Assembly (NCBI GenBank): GCA_937888665.1
Contig: CALBET010000031.1
Span: forward strand, 1 to 7,022
DNA from: an uncultured Acidobacteriota bacterium
Lineage (GTDB): Bacteria; Acidobacteriota; Vicinamibacteria; Vicinamibacterales; UBA8438
DNA length: 7,022 nt
Reading direction: 5' to 3'
The notes below the pieces were generated by a model, which saw only the letters and a list, made by a program, of their open reading frames with translations, had not been told where the DNA came from and did not search any database. Shown one piece after another: positions 1 to 6,100 of the stretch; within the stretch, counting starts at the first letter, position 1, and the number at the start of each line of letters is the position of its first letter. The position numbers and the translations under genes were made by a program.

Positions 1-104
1 ACTCGGACATGAGCGGTCTTTCACTCTTTGAGGAGGCGCAGTATCACGGCGTGCGCGCGGCCGAGGCGGTCATGGACGACCTCGGCCACGCACGGCCGGC
101 TTAG
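1..104 (+). CDS. C-terminal tail of an unidentified plus-strand gene (5' end outside window)
   Basis: Reading the third frame of the plus strand from position 3 gives 33 open codons ending in TAG at 102-104. The last residues are EEAQYHGVRAAEAVMDDLG followed by HARPA. About 26 of the 33 codons end in G or C, matching the codon use of the clear genes in this window; the other two plus-strand frames are closed by TGA within the first 30 bases. This supports a real coding tail, but it is too short for me to assign a family. It points towards the minus-strand cluster, so its stop faces the PspA-like gene's stop 54 bases away. It is therefore probably not part of the cluster's transcription unit. 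Confidence 0.5.
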   Translation, partial: SDMSGLSLFEEAQYHGVRAAEAVMDDLGHARPA

Positions 105-158
105 ACCCGGAACTCACATGGGTTGGTGCTGTGGGTGTCGACACAACCGAGCTACGGT

Positions 159-875
159 CTAGGCGGGCGCCGCGATGCCCATCTTCGCCTTCAGCGCGGC
201 CAGCGAATCGGCGCCAGCGCTGCTCGAAGGCATGGCGAGGGCCTTGTCGATGTCCTCGTCGAGATCACCGCCGACGTCCGAGAGCTGCTGGTAGGCCTCC
301 GCGAGCGACTCCTCTTCCTGAACCTTCTGTTTCATTTTCTCGAGCATGGCCACCGTGCCTGACGCATCGGCGCCGGCCAGCTGCTGGTTGATCTTACGCA
401 TCGATGACGCGGTGCGGGCTCGAGCCTTCAGGGTGATCGCCTCGTTCTCGTAGGTCCCGATCTGGCGCTTGAGATCTTCGACCTTGCCCTGGAGCTGGTC
501 CGCCATCCGTTGCTGGGTCTGGTGGTCGGCGGCCGCGGTGGCGGCCTGCTGCAGCGCCGCCTCCTTCTGCTCCAGCGCGGCGGTCGCCAGGCGCTCCGCC
601 TCACCGGCGTCCATCTCTCCCGCCTCCATCTTCTTGAGCAGCAGCATCGCCTTGCGCTCGTAGTCGGCCGACCGCTTCTTGTGGTCGGACGCCTCCTTCT
701 GCATACGAATCGCCAGCGACTTCACCTCCGCCAGACTGACCATTGCGGCCTGCAGGTTCTTCTTGAGATCGCGAATTCCTTGCTCGGTCATCTTGATCGG
801 ATCCTCGAGATTGTCCATTGCGGCGTGGGCATTCGATTCGGCGACCTTGAACATCCTTCGAAAAATACTGGCCAT
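159..875 (-). CDS. PspA/IM30 family protein, YjfJ-like
   Basis: This 238-residue protein has the length and layout of the PspA/IM30/Vipp1 (ESCRT-III-like) family: an N-terminal amphipathic stretch (about 1-20), the LEDPIKM segment at 23-29 where PspA proteins carry a conserved EDP motif, then a nearly continuous charged, Ala-rich coiled coil to about 198. A linker with acidic DLDEDIDKAL (204-213) leads to a short C-terminal helix (about 223-233). That ending resembles E. coli YjfJ more than classical PspA. Family members bind stressed inner membranes from the cytosolic face, polymerise and limit leakage; that role is known for PspA and inferred here. The start is supported by AAGGAG at 884-889, eight bases upstream of ATG. 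It is the last gene of the cluster, 35 bases after the DUF2170 gene, a pairing also seen as yjfI-yjfJ in E. coli. No PspF or PspBC partner is in view. Confidence 0.92.
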   Translation of the reverse strand: MASIFRRMFKVAESNAHAAMDNLEDPIKMTEQGIRDLKKNLQAAMVSLAEVKSLAIRMQKEASDHKKRSADYERKAMLLLKKMEAGEMDAGEAERLATAALEQKEAALQQAATAAADHQTQQRMADQLQGKVEDLKRQIGTYENEAITLKARARTASSMRKINQQLAGADASGTVAMLEKMKQKVQEEESLAEAYQQLSDVGGDLDEDIDKALAMPSSSAGADSLAALKAKMGIAAPA

Positions 876-910
876 CAGTCCGTCTCCTTGGGCAATGGAT
901 CACAAAACGA

Positions 911-1306
911 CTACTTCTTCAAGAACGTCAGCAACTCGGCGCCGTACTCGGCCAGCGCCAAGGACAGGGCTCGGATCGAGCCCTCGAGCTCATTCAGATC
1001 GAGATTGGCAAGCTGCAACGTGTCTCGATAAAAAATGCGCTCCGCGGTTTCGTCGAGCACGAAGGCCCCGTGCACCAGGGTGTTGTTCATCTGCAACAGC
1101 CGGACAAACAGCTGGCCCGGCTCCGCGGGCACCTCGGCAATCAGCTGCTCGAGGACCACGATGGGGGGCTCACAGTCGATGACCAGCTGCTTGATGCCGC
1201 TGTCCTCATCGTCGACAACCACCAACTCGTCCGCCTCGTTCTCCGCGACGATCGTGAGCCCCAGGTCCAGCAGATAGCCCTTGACCCGATCAAGATGTTC
1301 AGACAT
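911..1306 (-). CDS. DUF2170 protein, YjfI-like
   Basis: This is a small acidic soluble protein of 131 residues with no signal peptide or membrane helix. Its size, its position just before a PspA-family gene, and the segment VRLLQMNNTLVHGAFVLDE (68-86) fit the DUF2170 family, to which E. coli YjfI (about 133 residues) belongs. The alternating strand/helix pattern, with a closing helix of about 105-127, suggests a CesT/YbjN-like chaperone fold; that is inferred from pattern, not proven. Members lie next to PspA-like genes, so a partner or regulator of the downstream coiled-coil protein is the simplest role. An AAGGAGG ribosome-binding site at 1317-1323, ten bases before ATG, supports the start and independent translation. 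The 100-base gap upstream is the largest inside the cluster, so this gene and the PspA-like gene could form a sub-unit with their own promoter, although I see no convincing one. Confidence 0.78.
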   Translation of the reverse strand: MSEHLDRVKGYLLDLGLTIVAENEADELVVVDDEDSGIKQLVIDCEPPIVVLEQLIAEVPAEPGQLFVRLLQMNNTLVHGAFVLDETAERIFYRDTLQLANLDLNELEGSIRALSLALAEYGAELLTFLKK

Positions 1307-1406
1307 TCACACAACGCCTCCTTGCGTCTTAGCTTTCTCTACGTCTCCAACATCACCGCTATTCGTCCACCGCGGATCTTTCTTTTGCCCCCGGCCGCCG
1401 ATGATC

Positions 1407-1820
1407 CTACTGTTCATTACGACCCAGACGGCTGACGAGTTCGTCGTGGGCGTGGTTGAGCCCCTGAGTCACCTGCGTGGCGGTATGTCTCCGGCCGGGG
1501 TCGGCCGAATGCAGGTCAGGGTGGTATCGCTTGAGCAGCCGTCGCCGGGCCTCCCGAACCGCGTCGAGGCCGGCCCCATAGGGCAGCTCCAGGTTGGCGT
1601 AGTAGCGCGCCAGCGTCGGGTCCTGCGGCGTGGGGCTCACCGGGCGGGCCGGCGCTCCCGCAGACGACGCGCTGGGGTCGTCGTCAATGAACCCGCCGCC
1701 GGCGCGTCCTGGTCGCGCGCCCCACCGAGCCGAGAACTCGCGCCAGAGCAGGAGGCCAACGCGACCAAAAAGTGACATGTCGTCGACGAACCCCTGGGTC
1801 AGACCTGCGACGGCGGTCAC
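1407..1820 (-). CDS. Small C-terminal J-domain (DnaJ-like) protein
   Basis: The protein has 137 residues from the GTG start. Its C-terminal half is a J domain: LARYYANLELPYG (70-82), a basic helix ARRRLLKRY (91-99), the diagnostic HPD tripeptide at 100-102, and a final helix to about 132. The HPD loop stimulates ATP hydrolysis by DnaK/Hsp70, so this is a likely co-chaperone, but it lacks the Gly/Phe region, zinc-binding domain and C-terminal substrate domains of DnaJ. The N-terminal part has a short amphipathic stretch around 16-32 (LFGRVGLLLW) that might touch membrane, then a disordered Pro/Ala/Ser linker. The GTG overlaps the channel gene's TGA as GTGA, suggesting coupled translation. A second possible start is ATG at 1778, giving 123 residues; it lies twelve bases after CAGGGG, so the true start is uncertain. 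Its client is unknown; the PspA-like and DUF2170 products just downstream are obvious candidates. Confidence 0.85.
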   Translation of the reverse strand: MTAVAGLTQGFVDDMSLFGRVGLLLWREFSARWGARPGRAGGGFIDDDPSASSAGAPARPVSPTPQDPTLARYYANLELPYGAGLDAVREARRRLLKRYHPDLHSADPGRRHTATQVTQGLNHAHDELVSRLGRNEQ

Positions 1821-2881
1821 GACGCGTGCCGCTCGCCCGCCGACACGACCACCAGGCGATCGTCACCTTTCACGATGGTGTCCCCCGGGGGGTTCGTCAC
1901 CACACTCCCAGCCCCGGCCGCGTGCGGGAGAATCGCCATCGCGATCATGCCGTGGTCGCGCTTCAGGTCGCAGAACACATCGAAGAACGAGCGCCCGGCC
2001 AACCGCTCAGGCACCGGTACGGTGATCAGATCGTGGCCGACCTGGGCGCTCAACAACTCGCGTAACACCGTTGAAATCCCGTGGTCGAGGGTCGCGGTGG
2101 AGATGACGCGGCTACTGAACTCGGCCCCCACGATAATCTCGTCGGCCCCGGCGCGCTCGCAGTGCCGAACATTGTCCTCGCTGGCCAGCTCGACGATCGA
2201 ATACACGCCTGGATTGAGGCTCTCGACCGTCAACAAGGACAGCACCGCCTTGGCATCTCGCGCCACGTACTCCAGGGACCGGTCCCCGACGAGCACGACG
2301 GTGGCCGCCGTCTCGATACCGGCCCGTCTTAGATGCTCCTCAGTCAGGTCGCCCCGAACGAAGTAGAGCCGCTCGTCGTCCACCGGTTTCGCGTCGATAT
2401 CGGCCACCAGCGCGATCGGCGCCTCGGCCGCTCGCGCGTCCGCCCGCAGGTCCTTGAGGATCTCCCTCGTCCGGTCGTTCCATCCGCACAGGATGATGTG
2501 GCCATTCAGGTCGCCGTACGAACCCATGCCCCGCTCCTTCCGCAACCGCTTCTCGACAAACACCCCGGCGATGGTCGCCGTGAACATGCCGAGCACACCA
2601 ATGCCGAAAAACATGAGGACGACCCCGATCAGCCGGCCGCCAAGCGTCAACGGAGAAATGTCTCCGAAGCCGACCGTGGTCAAGGTGACGATGGACCACC
2701 AGAGCGCGTCGGGAAAGGGCCGGTCGTCTTCGAAGTACGTGAGACCGCCGGCCCCCGCCACCACCAACACGACAATCACCCCCATGAGCCGGAAGAGGTT
2801 CTCGCGCTGCAGGAACGCCAGGAGGGCCAGGACCGGCCGTGTCACGTTGGTCTTGAAGATGCTGGTCAGTTCAAAACCCAA
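1817..2881 (-). CDS. Two-transmembrane potassium channel with RCK domain (MthK-like)
   Basis: This 354-residue protein has the layout of a prokaryotic RCK-gated K+ channel. Transmembrane helix 1 is at about 33-50, a pore helix at about 58-68, the selectivity filter TVGFGD at 69-74, and helix 2 at about 84-108. An RCK N-terminal Rossmann-like domain follows (about 127-250), starting GHIILCGWNDRT, then an RCK C-terminal subdomain (about 283-350). The GWNDRT turn resembles the GWSEST of MthK from memory, rather than the GxGxxG of NAD-binding KTN domains, so dinucleotide binding is doubtful. No internal alternative Met start for a separate RCK domain is obvious. The likely start is TTG at 2881, placing the first 16 bases within the aminopropyltransferase gene; GTG at codon 13 is an alternative. 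No strong ribosome-binding site is seen, so translational coupling is likely. The channel would be tetrameric in the inner membrane; its ligand is unknown. Confidence 0.93.
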   Translation of the reverse strand: MGFELTSIFKTNVTRPVLALLAFLQRENLFRLMGVIVVLVVAGAGGLTYFEDDRPFPDALWWSIVTLTTVGFGDISPLTLGGRLIGVVLMFFGIGVLGMFTATIAGVFVEKRLRKERGMGSYGDLNGHIILCGWNDRTREILKDLRADARAAEAPIALVADIDAKPVDDERLYFVRGDLTEEHLRRAGIETAATVVLVGDRSLEYVARDAKAVLSLLTVESLNPGVYSIVELASEDNVRHCERAGADEIIVGAEFSSRVISTATLDHGISTVLRELLSAQVGHDLITVPVPERLAGRSFFDVFCDLKRDHGMIAMAILPHAAGAGSVVTNPPGDTIVKGDDRLVVVSAGERHAS

Positions 2882-4467
2882 TCGCCGTCTCGATAGTAGT
2901 AGAAGATCGCAAAATTGGTCTCGTCGCTGACGTCGACCTCGTCGTCAAAGCCCTTGCCGAAATGCAGCATGCTCACCATCGCATCGCGGTTGAGAAACCG
3001 GGTACCTAGCCGCTCGAAGCTGAGCCCGGCCAGGCGCTGCCTGAACCGGTCTCGATCCTGGTCGTCCCCCGGGGCGGTGTCGTCTCGACCACGCATGCCG
3101 AGCACCCATCCCAGCTCGCCCATGGTGGGCACGTGGTTGTGATACGACGCCGTGATCAGCCTCGCCGCGTCCATTGTCGCTCCCACGGACAGGAACGCGC
3201 GACGGGTGAAGAACGGGCTCGTGGCCTGGGTCACGATGACGCCACCCGGTGAGAGGTGCCGTCGCACCAGGCGATAGAACTCGAGGCCGTACAGCCGAGC
3301 CAGATCGATGGTCCGCGGGTCTGGGAGGTCGACCAGGATGACATCCCAGAACCGGGTGTCGGCATCGCGCAGGTAGGCGTACCCGTCCTGATTTTCGACC
3401 GTCACACGCGGGTCGACGAAGGCGTCGTGGTTCAACGCCACCAGTACGTCGTGTGTCCGCCCCAGCGTGGTCATCGCCGCGTCGATGTCAACCAGGGTGA
3501 CCTCCGACACGTCGGGGTGTTTCAGCACCTCCCGGAGCGCCAGACCGTCGCCACCACCCAGGATCAGGATACGACGTCGCGCCGCGCTCGCGAGCATGGC
3601 GGGGTGCACGAGCGGCTCGTGGTAGCGCTCTTCGTCGAAGGAGCTGAACTGCGTGTGACCGTCGAGGTAGAGCCAATGGTGCTCCTGGAACCGCGTCATC
3701 ACGATTCGTTGGTAGCGCGTCTGGTCCTCGTAGATGACCTGATCGCGGTACTTGCGCTGTTCGCCGAACAGGACGATCGGTTTGGCGAACACCGCCAACG
3801 CGATCAGGAAGACGGACGCCCCGGCGAAGGACACGCTCAGGACACGGCGCCACGCGAACACCCGATGATGCCGAGCGAACAGCACGCCGGCCACCGCCAG
3901 ATTGAGGGCGCCCACGGCGATCGGCGTGTAGGTGAGCCCGAGGAACGGCAGCGCGACAAAGGCGAACAGCACCCCGCCCAGCAACGCCCCGTAGTAGTCG
4001 TACTCGAGCACCGCGCTGATATTCACGCGCAGTTCGTCGAACTCCTGATTGAGCCGGGTGGCAAGTGGAATCTCTACGCCGATCAGCAGACCGATCGCGA
4101 AGGCGAGACCGTAGACGACCGGTGCCAGGTTCGTGGTCCAACCGGACAAGAAGTACGCCAGCGTGGCGCTGATGGCGCACACCACCGAGAGGAGCAGTTC
4201 CACGGCCACGAACGCATCCAGGATCGACCCGCGCACGAACCGACTGATCCGGCTCCCCACCCCCATCGCGAAGAGCATGAGGGACACCGTGAGGGTCCAC
4301 TGCAGCACCGCGTCTCCGAGGAGATAGCTGGCCAGGGTGGCCATCACGTACTCGGCCACGATGCCGGCGAGGCCCGTGGCAAAGATGCAGGCCTTGAGCA
4401 CCAGACCGTGCGGCGGGGCCTGGCGAGCGATGGCGGGTGTCGTCATACGTTCGCCGACCACTGACAT
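2866..4467 (-). CDS. Membrane-anchored spermidine synthase-like aminopropyltransferase
   Basis: This 533-residue protein joins an N-terminal membrane domain to a soluble polyamine-synthase domain. About seven hydrophobic segments lie at 22-48, 53-72, 83-108, 114-134, 157-178, 181-198 and 208-229. The enzyme domain (about 245-455) shows YQRI (252-255), LDGHTQFSSFDEERYHE (268-284), the cofactor loop GGGDG (304-308), the acidic VDID (326-329) and DLPDP (380-384), where soluble spermidine synthases have DS(T/S)DP. The two Asp residues flanking that motif, expected for catalysis and amine binding, are retained. The family transfers an aminopropyl group from decarboxylated S-adenosylmethionine to an amine; the substrate here is unknown. 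A roughly 70-residue C-terminal extension ends in an aromatic stretch. The start is either ATG at 4467 or ATG eight codons later; neither has a clear ribosome-binding site. The 3' end overlaps the channel gene. No S-adenosylmethionine decarboxylase is in the window. Confidence 0.92.
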   Translation of the reverse strand: MSVVGERMTTPAIARQAPPHGLVLKACIFATGLAGIVAEYVMATLASYLLGDAVLQWTLTVSLMLFAMGVGSRISRFVRGSILDAFVAVELLLSVVCAISATLAYFLSGWTTNLAPVVYGLAFAIGLLIGVEIPLATRLNQEFDELRVNISAVLEYDYYGALLGGVLFAFVALPFLGLTYTPIAVGALNLAVAGVLFARHHRVFAWRRVLSVSFAGASVFLIALAVFAKPIVLFGEQRKYRDQVIYEDQTRYQRIVMTRFQEHHWLYLDGHTQFSSFDEERYHEPLVHPAMLASAARRRILILGGGDGLALREVLKHPDVSEVTLVDIDAAMTTLGRTHDVLVALNHDAFVDPRVTVENQDGYAYLRDADTRFWDVILVDLPDPRTIDLARLYGLEFYRLVRRHLSPGGVIVTQATSPFFTRRAFLSVGATMDAARLITASYHNHVPTMGELGWVLGMRGRDDTAPGDDQDRDRFRQRLAGLSFERLGTRFLNRDAMVSMLHFGKGFDDEVDVSDETNFAIFYYYRDGDWVLN

Positions 4468-4501
4468 GGCGAACTTCTGAGGCTGGGCACGAGCCTCGCA
4501 G

Positions 4502-4553
4502 GATTAGGACTCTGACCCAAACAAGCTGGCCTATTTTGGTCAGAGCCCTAGTC
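4502..4553. repeat. Imperfect 20-bp inverted repeat (REP-like palindrome or mRNA hairpin)
   Basis: The arm at 4502-4521 is nearly the reverse complement of the arm at 4534-4553, with a 12-base loop (4522-4533). The core is CTCTGACC (4510-4517) opposite GGTCAGAG (4538-4545). Seventeen of twenty positions pair, with three mismatches. It begins at the DUF350 stop codon and lies 35 bases before the aminopropyltransferase start. As RNA from the minus strand it would form a long hairpin, but no U-run follows, so it is not a standard intrinsic terminator. It could be an attenuator, an mRNA-stability element, or a copy of a REP-like intergenic palindrome. I recall similar GGTCAGAG-type palindromes recurring in some environmental bacterial genomes with REP-associated transposases, but cannot check this. 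Only one copy was noticed in this window. Confidence 0.75.
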
Positions 4554-5395
4554 TAGAGCGTCAGTCCGATCAACATCGACGCGGCGAGATACGACACCGC
4601 CTCGAGGACTCCGGCGCCCAGGTTGGGCTGGGCCTTGACGAGCTCGTCGCTCAAGCTGGCGCCCGGCAACAGCACCTTGTCGGCGAACAGGCGGACCAGC
4701 GGTAACAGGACCAGCCCGACGACGGTGTAATACCCGAACTGGGTCAGGCTCTCGTTCCAGGAGACGAAGTCGCCGTCGCCGGCCAGGCGAATGATGTTCC
4801 CGAAACCGATCAGCGCCCCGGCGAACGCGACGCCGACCGCGGCATTGTCCTTCTCGATCTCGTCGTGGAGATCGTATGACGTGATCTTGTCGTACAGCAG
4901 CCCGGCCACGACGAGGGCGGCCAGTCCCGCGATCCAATAGACCAGCCCGGGGGCCAATCCCCCTTCGCCCGACATGGCGCCGGCCGTGATGAGGCCCACC
5001 GCGACGTAGTTGCCCGCTTCGACGGCACCCATGCCGGTGTTGCGATCCTCGACAATCTCTTTCTCGTTGTCGAATTTCGAAAACACCACCGTGTCATTGA
5101 CCCAGGCCGAGAGATTGAGCAGCACAATCCCCAGCCCCCCGAACATGACGAGACCGATCACGTCGTCGACGATGCTGAACGACGCGGGCCCCGAGACCAC
5201 ACCGCCCAACACGATCACCAGACCCAGGTAATAGCCGGACACGGCGACGGCCACCGCCAGGTTGTCCTTCTCGACCAGCTCGGTCTGGAGCACAAAGCGC
5301 CGGTGCAACGCGTCGTAGAGCCACTTGCCGAGGACGAGCAGACCCAGCACGACCGCCAGATAGATGAAGCCCGTCCCGATCTGTTCCACCGACAT
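4553..5395 (-). CDS. DUF350 integral membrane protein, double length (YjfL-like tandem duplication)
   Basis: This very hydrophobic 280-residue protein has about eight predicted helices. It contains four copies of the half-repeat typical of DUF350, each an acidic/Asn-containing turn followed by a Gly/Ala-rich helix: LVEKDNLAVAVAVSGYYLG (40-58), IVEDRNTGMGAVEAGNYVA (114-132), EIEKDNAAVGVAFAGALIG (179-197) and LVKAQPNLGAGVLEAVSYLA (252-271). E. coli YjfL has about 132 residues and only two such units, so this protein is a head-to-tail duplication of the domain. The biochemical function of DUF350 is not established; a transporter- or channel-like role is only a guess. The fourth copy has lost the KDN signature, keeping PN. 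The start is firm: AGGAGG at 5402-5407 lies six bases upstream of ATG and overlaps the lipoprotein stop codon. The next gene, the membrane aminopropyltransferase, follows after the hairpin. Confidence 0.85.
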   Translation of the reverse strand: MSVEQIGTGFIYLAVVLGLLVLGKWLYDALHRRFVLQTELVEKDNLAVAVAVSGYYLGLVIVLGGVVSGPASFSIVDDVIGLVMFGGLGIVLLNLSAWVNDTVVFSKFDNEKEIVEDRNTGMGAVEAGNYVAVGLITAGAMSGEGGLAPGLVYWIAGLAALVVAGLLYDKITSYDLHDEIEKDNAAVGVAFAGALIGFGNIIRLAGDGDFVSWNESLTQFGYYTVVGLVLLPLVRLFADKVLLPGASLSDELVKAQPNLGAGVLEAVSYLAASMLIGLTL

Positions 5396-5401
5396 CTCGC
5401 C

Positions 5402-5407
5402 CCTCCT
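5402..5407 (-). promoter_or_regulatory. Strong ribosome-binding site of the DUF350 gene, overlapping the upstream stop
   Basis: AGGAGG on the minus strand ends six bases before the DUF350 ATG (5395) and shares bases with the lipoprotein TAG (5408-5406). It fixes the DUF350 start. It also implies that ribosomes finishing the lipoprotein release directly on the next initiation site. Confidence 0.85.
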
Positions 5408-6098
5408 ACTTCCCGCCGAAACGGGTGCCGCCTGACGTGCGACCGCTTACCCGCTCCCCAAACGACCGGCTACTCGCGGCTTGTCGCGCCTGTTGTCGGC
5501 GAAAGAAATTGGGGTTCGTCTGTCTGGTGACAGATCCGTTCGAGCCATACTCACCACCCGGACCGTAGTAGGTCTGTCCACGACCGCGGGCGGTCTGGTA
5601 GCCGGTCCAGTCGTTCCGGTAAATGGGGCGTCCGAAACCGCCGATCATGTGGCTGAGCAAGGCGTACTGACCGTAGAAGACCCAGAACGATCGCCCCCCT
5701 CCATCGTCGCGCCACTGCCCGTACCGCTCATTGCCCACCTGCTGGTAGCCGGGTGGGTGCTGGTTGCGATCGACAATCCCATCCGCGCCCTTCGAGAGAA
5801 TCACCATGCCAAGATGCGGCCGATACTGGTCGTAGGTCGCTCGGCCAACCTCCTGCCAGTCGAGTATGGAGTCGCGAAAGACCAGATCATCCGACCCGGT
5901 CTGCGGCTCGCCGATGACCACACCATACTGATGAAAATACCCGTCCTCACGCATGTCCTGCAGAGTGACGGAATACTCCGGATATTGCTCGAGCTCGCTC
6001 TGCAGCCGCTCGAGCGGCGTGGTGGTGTCGCACCCGACCGTGGCCAGGATGGCAAGCATGCCGAGCAGGGCGGCCGCGGGGCAACGTGGACGGCGCAT
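5406..6098 (-). CDS. Putative exported lipoprotein with Gly/Ser/Arg-rich tail (YjfM/DUF1190-like position)
   Basis: From the chosen ATG the product has 230 residues. It begins with basic MRRPR, a hydrophobic core (about 8-20) and Cys23 in ATVGCD, a loose lipobox with Thr at -3. It is therefore a probable lipoprotein, or at least secreted. The mature part is polar and aromatic-rich without a family I recognise. Notable stretches are DMREDGYFHQYGVVIGE (48-64), FWVFYGQYALLSHMIGGF (138-155) and GQTYYGPGGEYGSNGS (174-189). The tail SSRSFGERVSGRTSGG (209-224) resembles the FGE...SGR-type ends of E. coli YgiB/YjfM (DUF1190), and the gene sits where yjfM would in a yjf-type locus; the body does not obviously match DUF1190. 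The start was chosen because GGGGAG (6108-6113) precedes it by nine bases and the signal peptide begins there. A longer frame to 6185 would overlap the DUF4178 gene and bury the signal. Two bases separate it from the DUF4178 stop. Confidence 0.75.
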   Translation of the reverse strand: MRRPRCPAAALLGMLAILATVGCDTTTPLERLQSELEQYPEYSVTLQDMREDGYFHQYGVVIGEPQTGSDDLVFRDSILDWQEVGRATYDQYRPHLGMVILSKGADGIVDRNQHPPGYQQVGNERYGQWRDDGGGRSFWVFYGQYALLSHMIGGFGRPIYRNDWTGYQTARGRGQTYYGPGGEYGSNGSVTRQTNPNFFRRQQARQAASSRSFGERVSGRTSGGTRFGGK

Positions 6099-6100
6099 GA

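Noticed and set aside
1..104. Assigning the plus-strand tail to the ATP-grasp ligase missing from the cluster
   Set aside because: It is on the opposite strand, convergent with the cluster, and its 33 residues show no ligase signature; an identity cannot be supported.
121..148. GTGTCGACAC palindrome (135-144) and a possible GGTTG/CAACC stem in the convergent gap, considered as a terminator
   Set aside because: The stem is short, needs a bulge and has no U-run in either direction; a 10-base palindrome can occur by chance. Nothing else is recognisable in 105-158.
127..250. NAD(H) binding by the channel's RCK domain (positions refer to residues of the channel protein)
   Set aside because: The first Rossmann loop reads CGWNDRT rather than GxGxxG, so a dinucleotide site is not supported by the sequence.
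1307..1406. Possible promoter or terminator in the gap between the J-protein and DUF2170 genes
   Set aside because: No pair of -35/-10 hexamers with acceptable spacing and no clean hairpin with a U-run was found; only the DUF2170 ribosome-binding site is supported.
3256..4464. A 402-codon open frame on the plus strand opposite the aminopropyltransferase gene
   Set aside because: Its product is rich in His, Gln, Arg, Glu and Gly with no recognisable domain. It lies wholly within the antisense of a gene with intact catalytic motifs, as expected for a shadow frame in GC-rich DNA.
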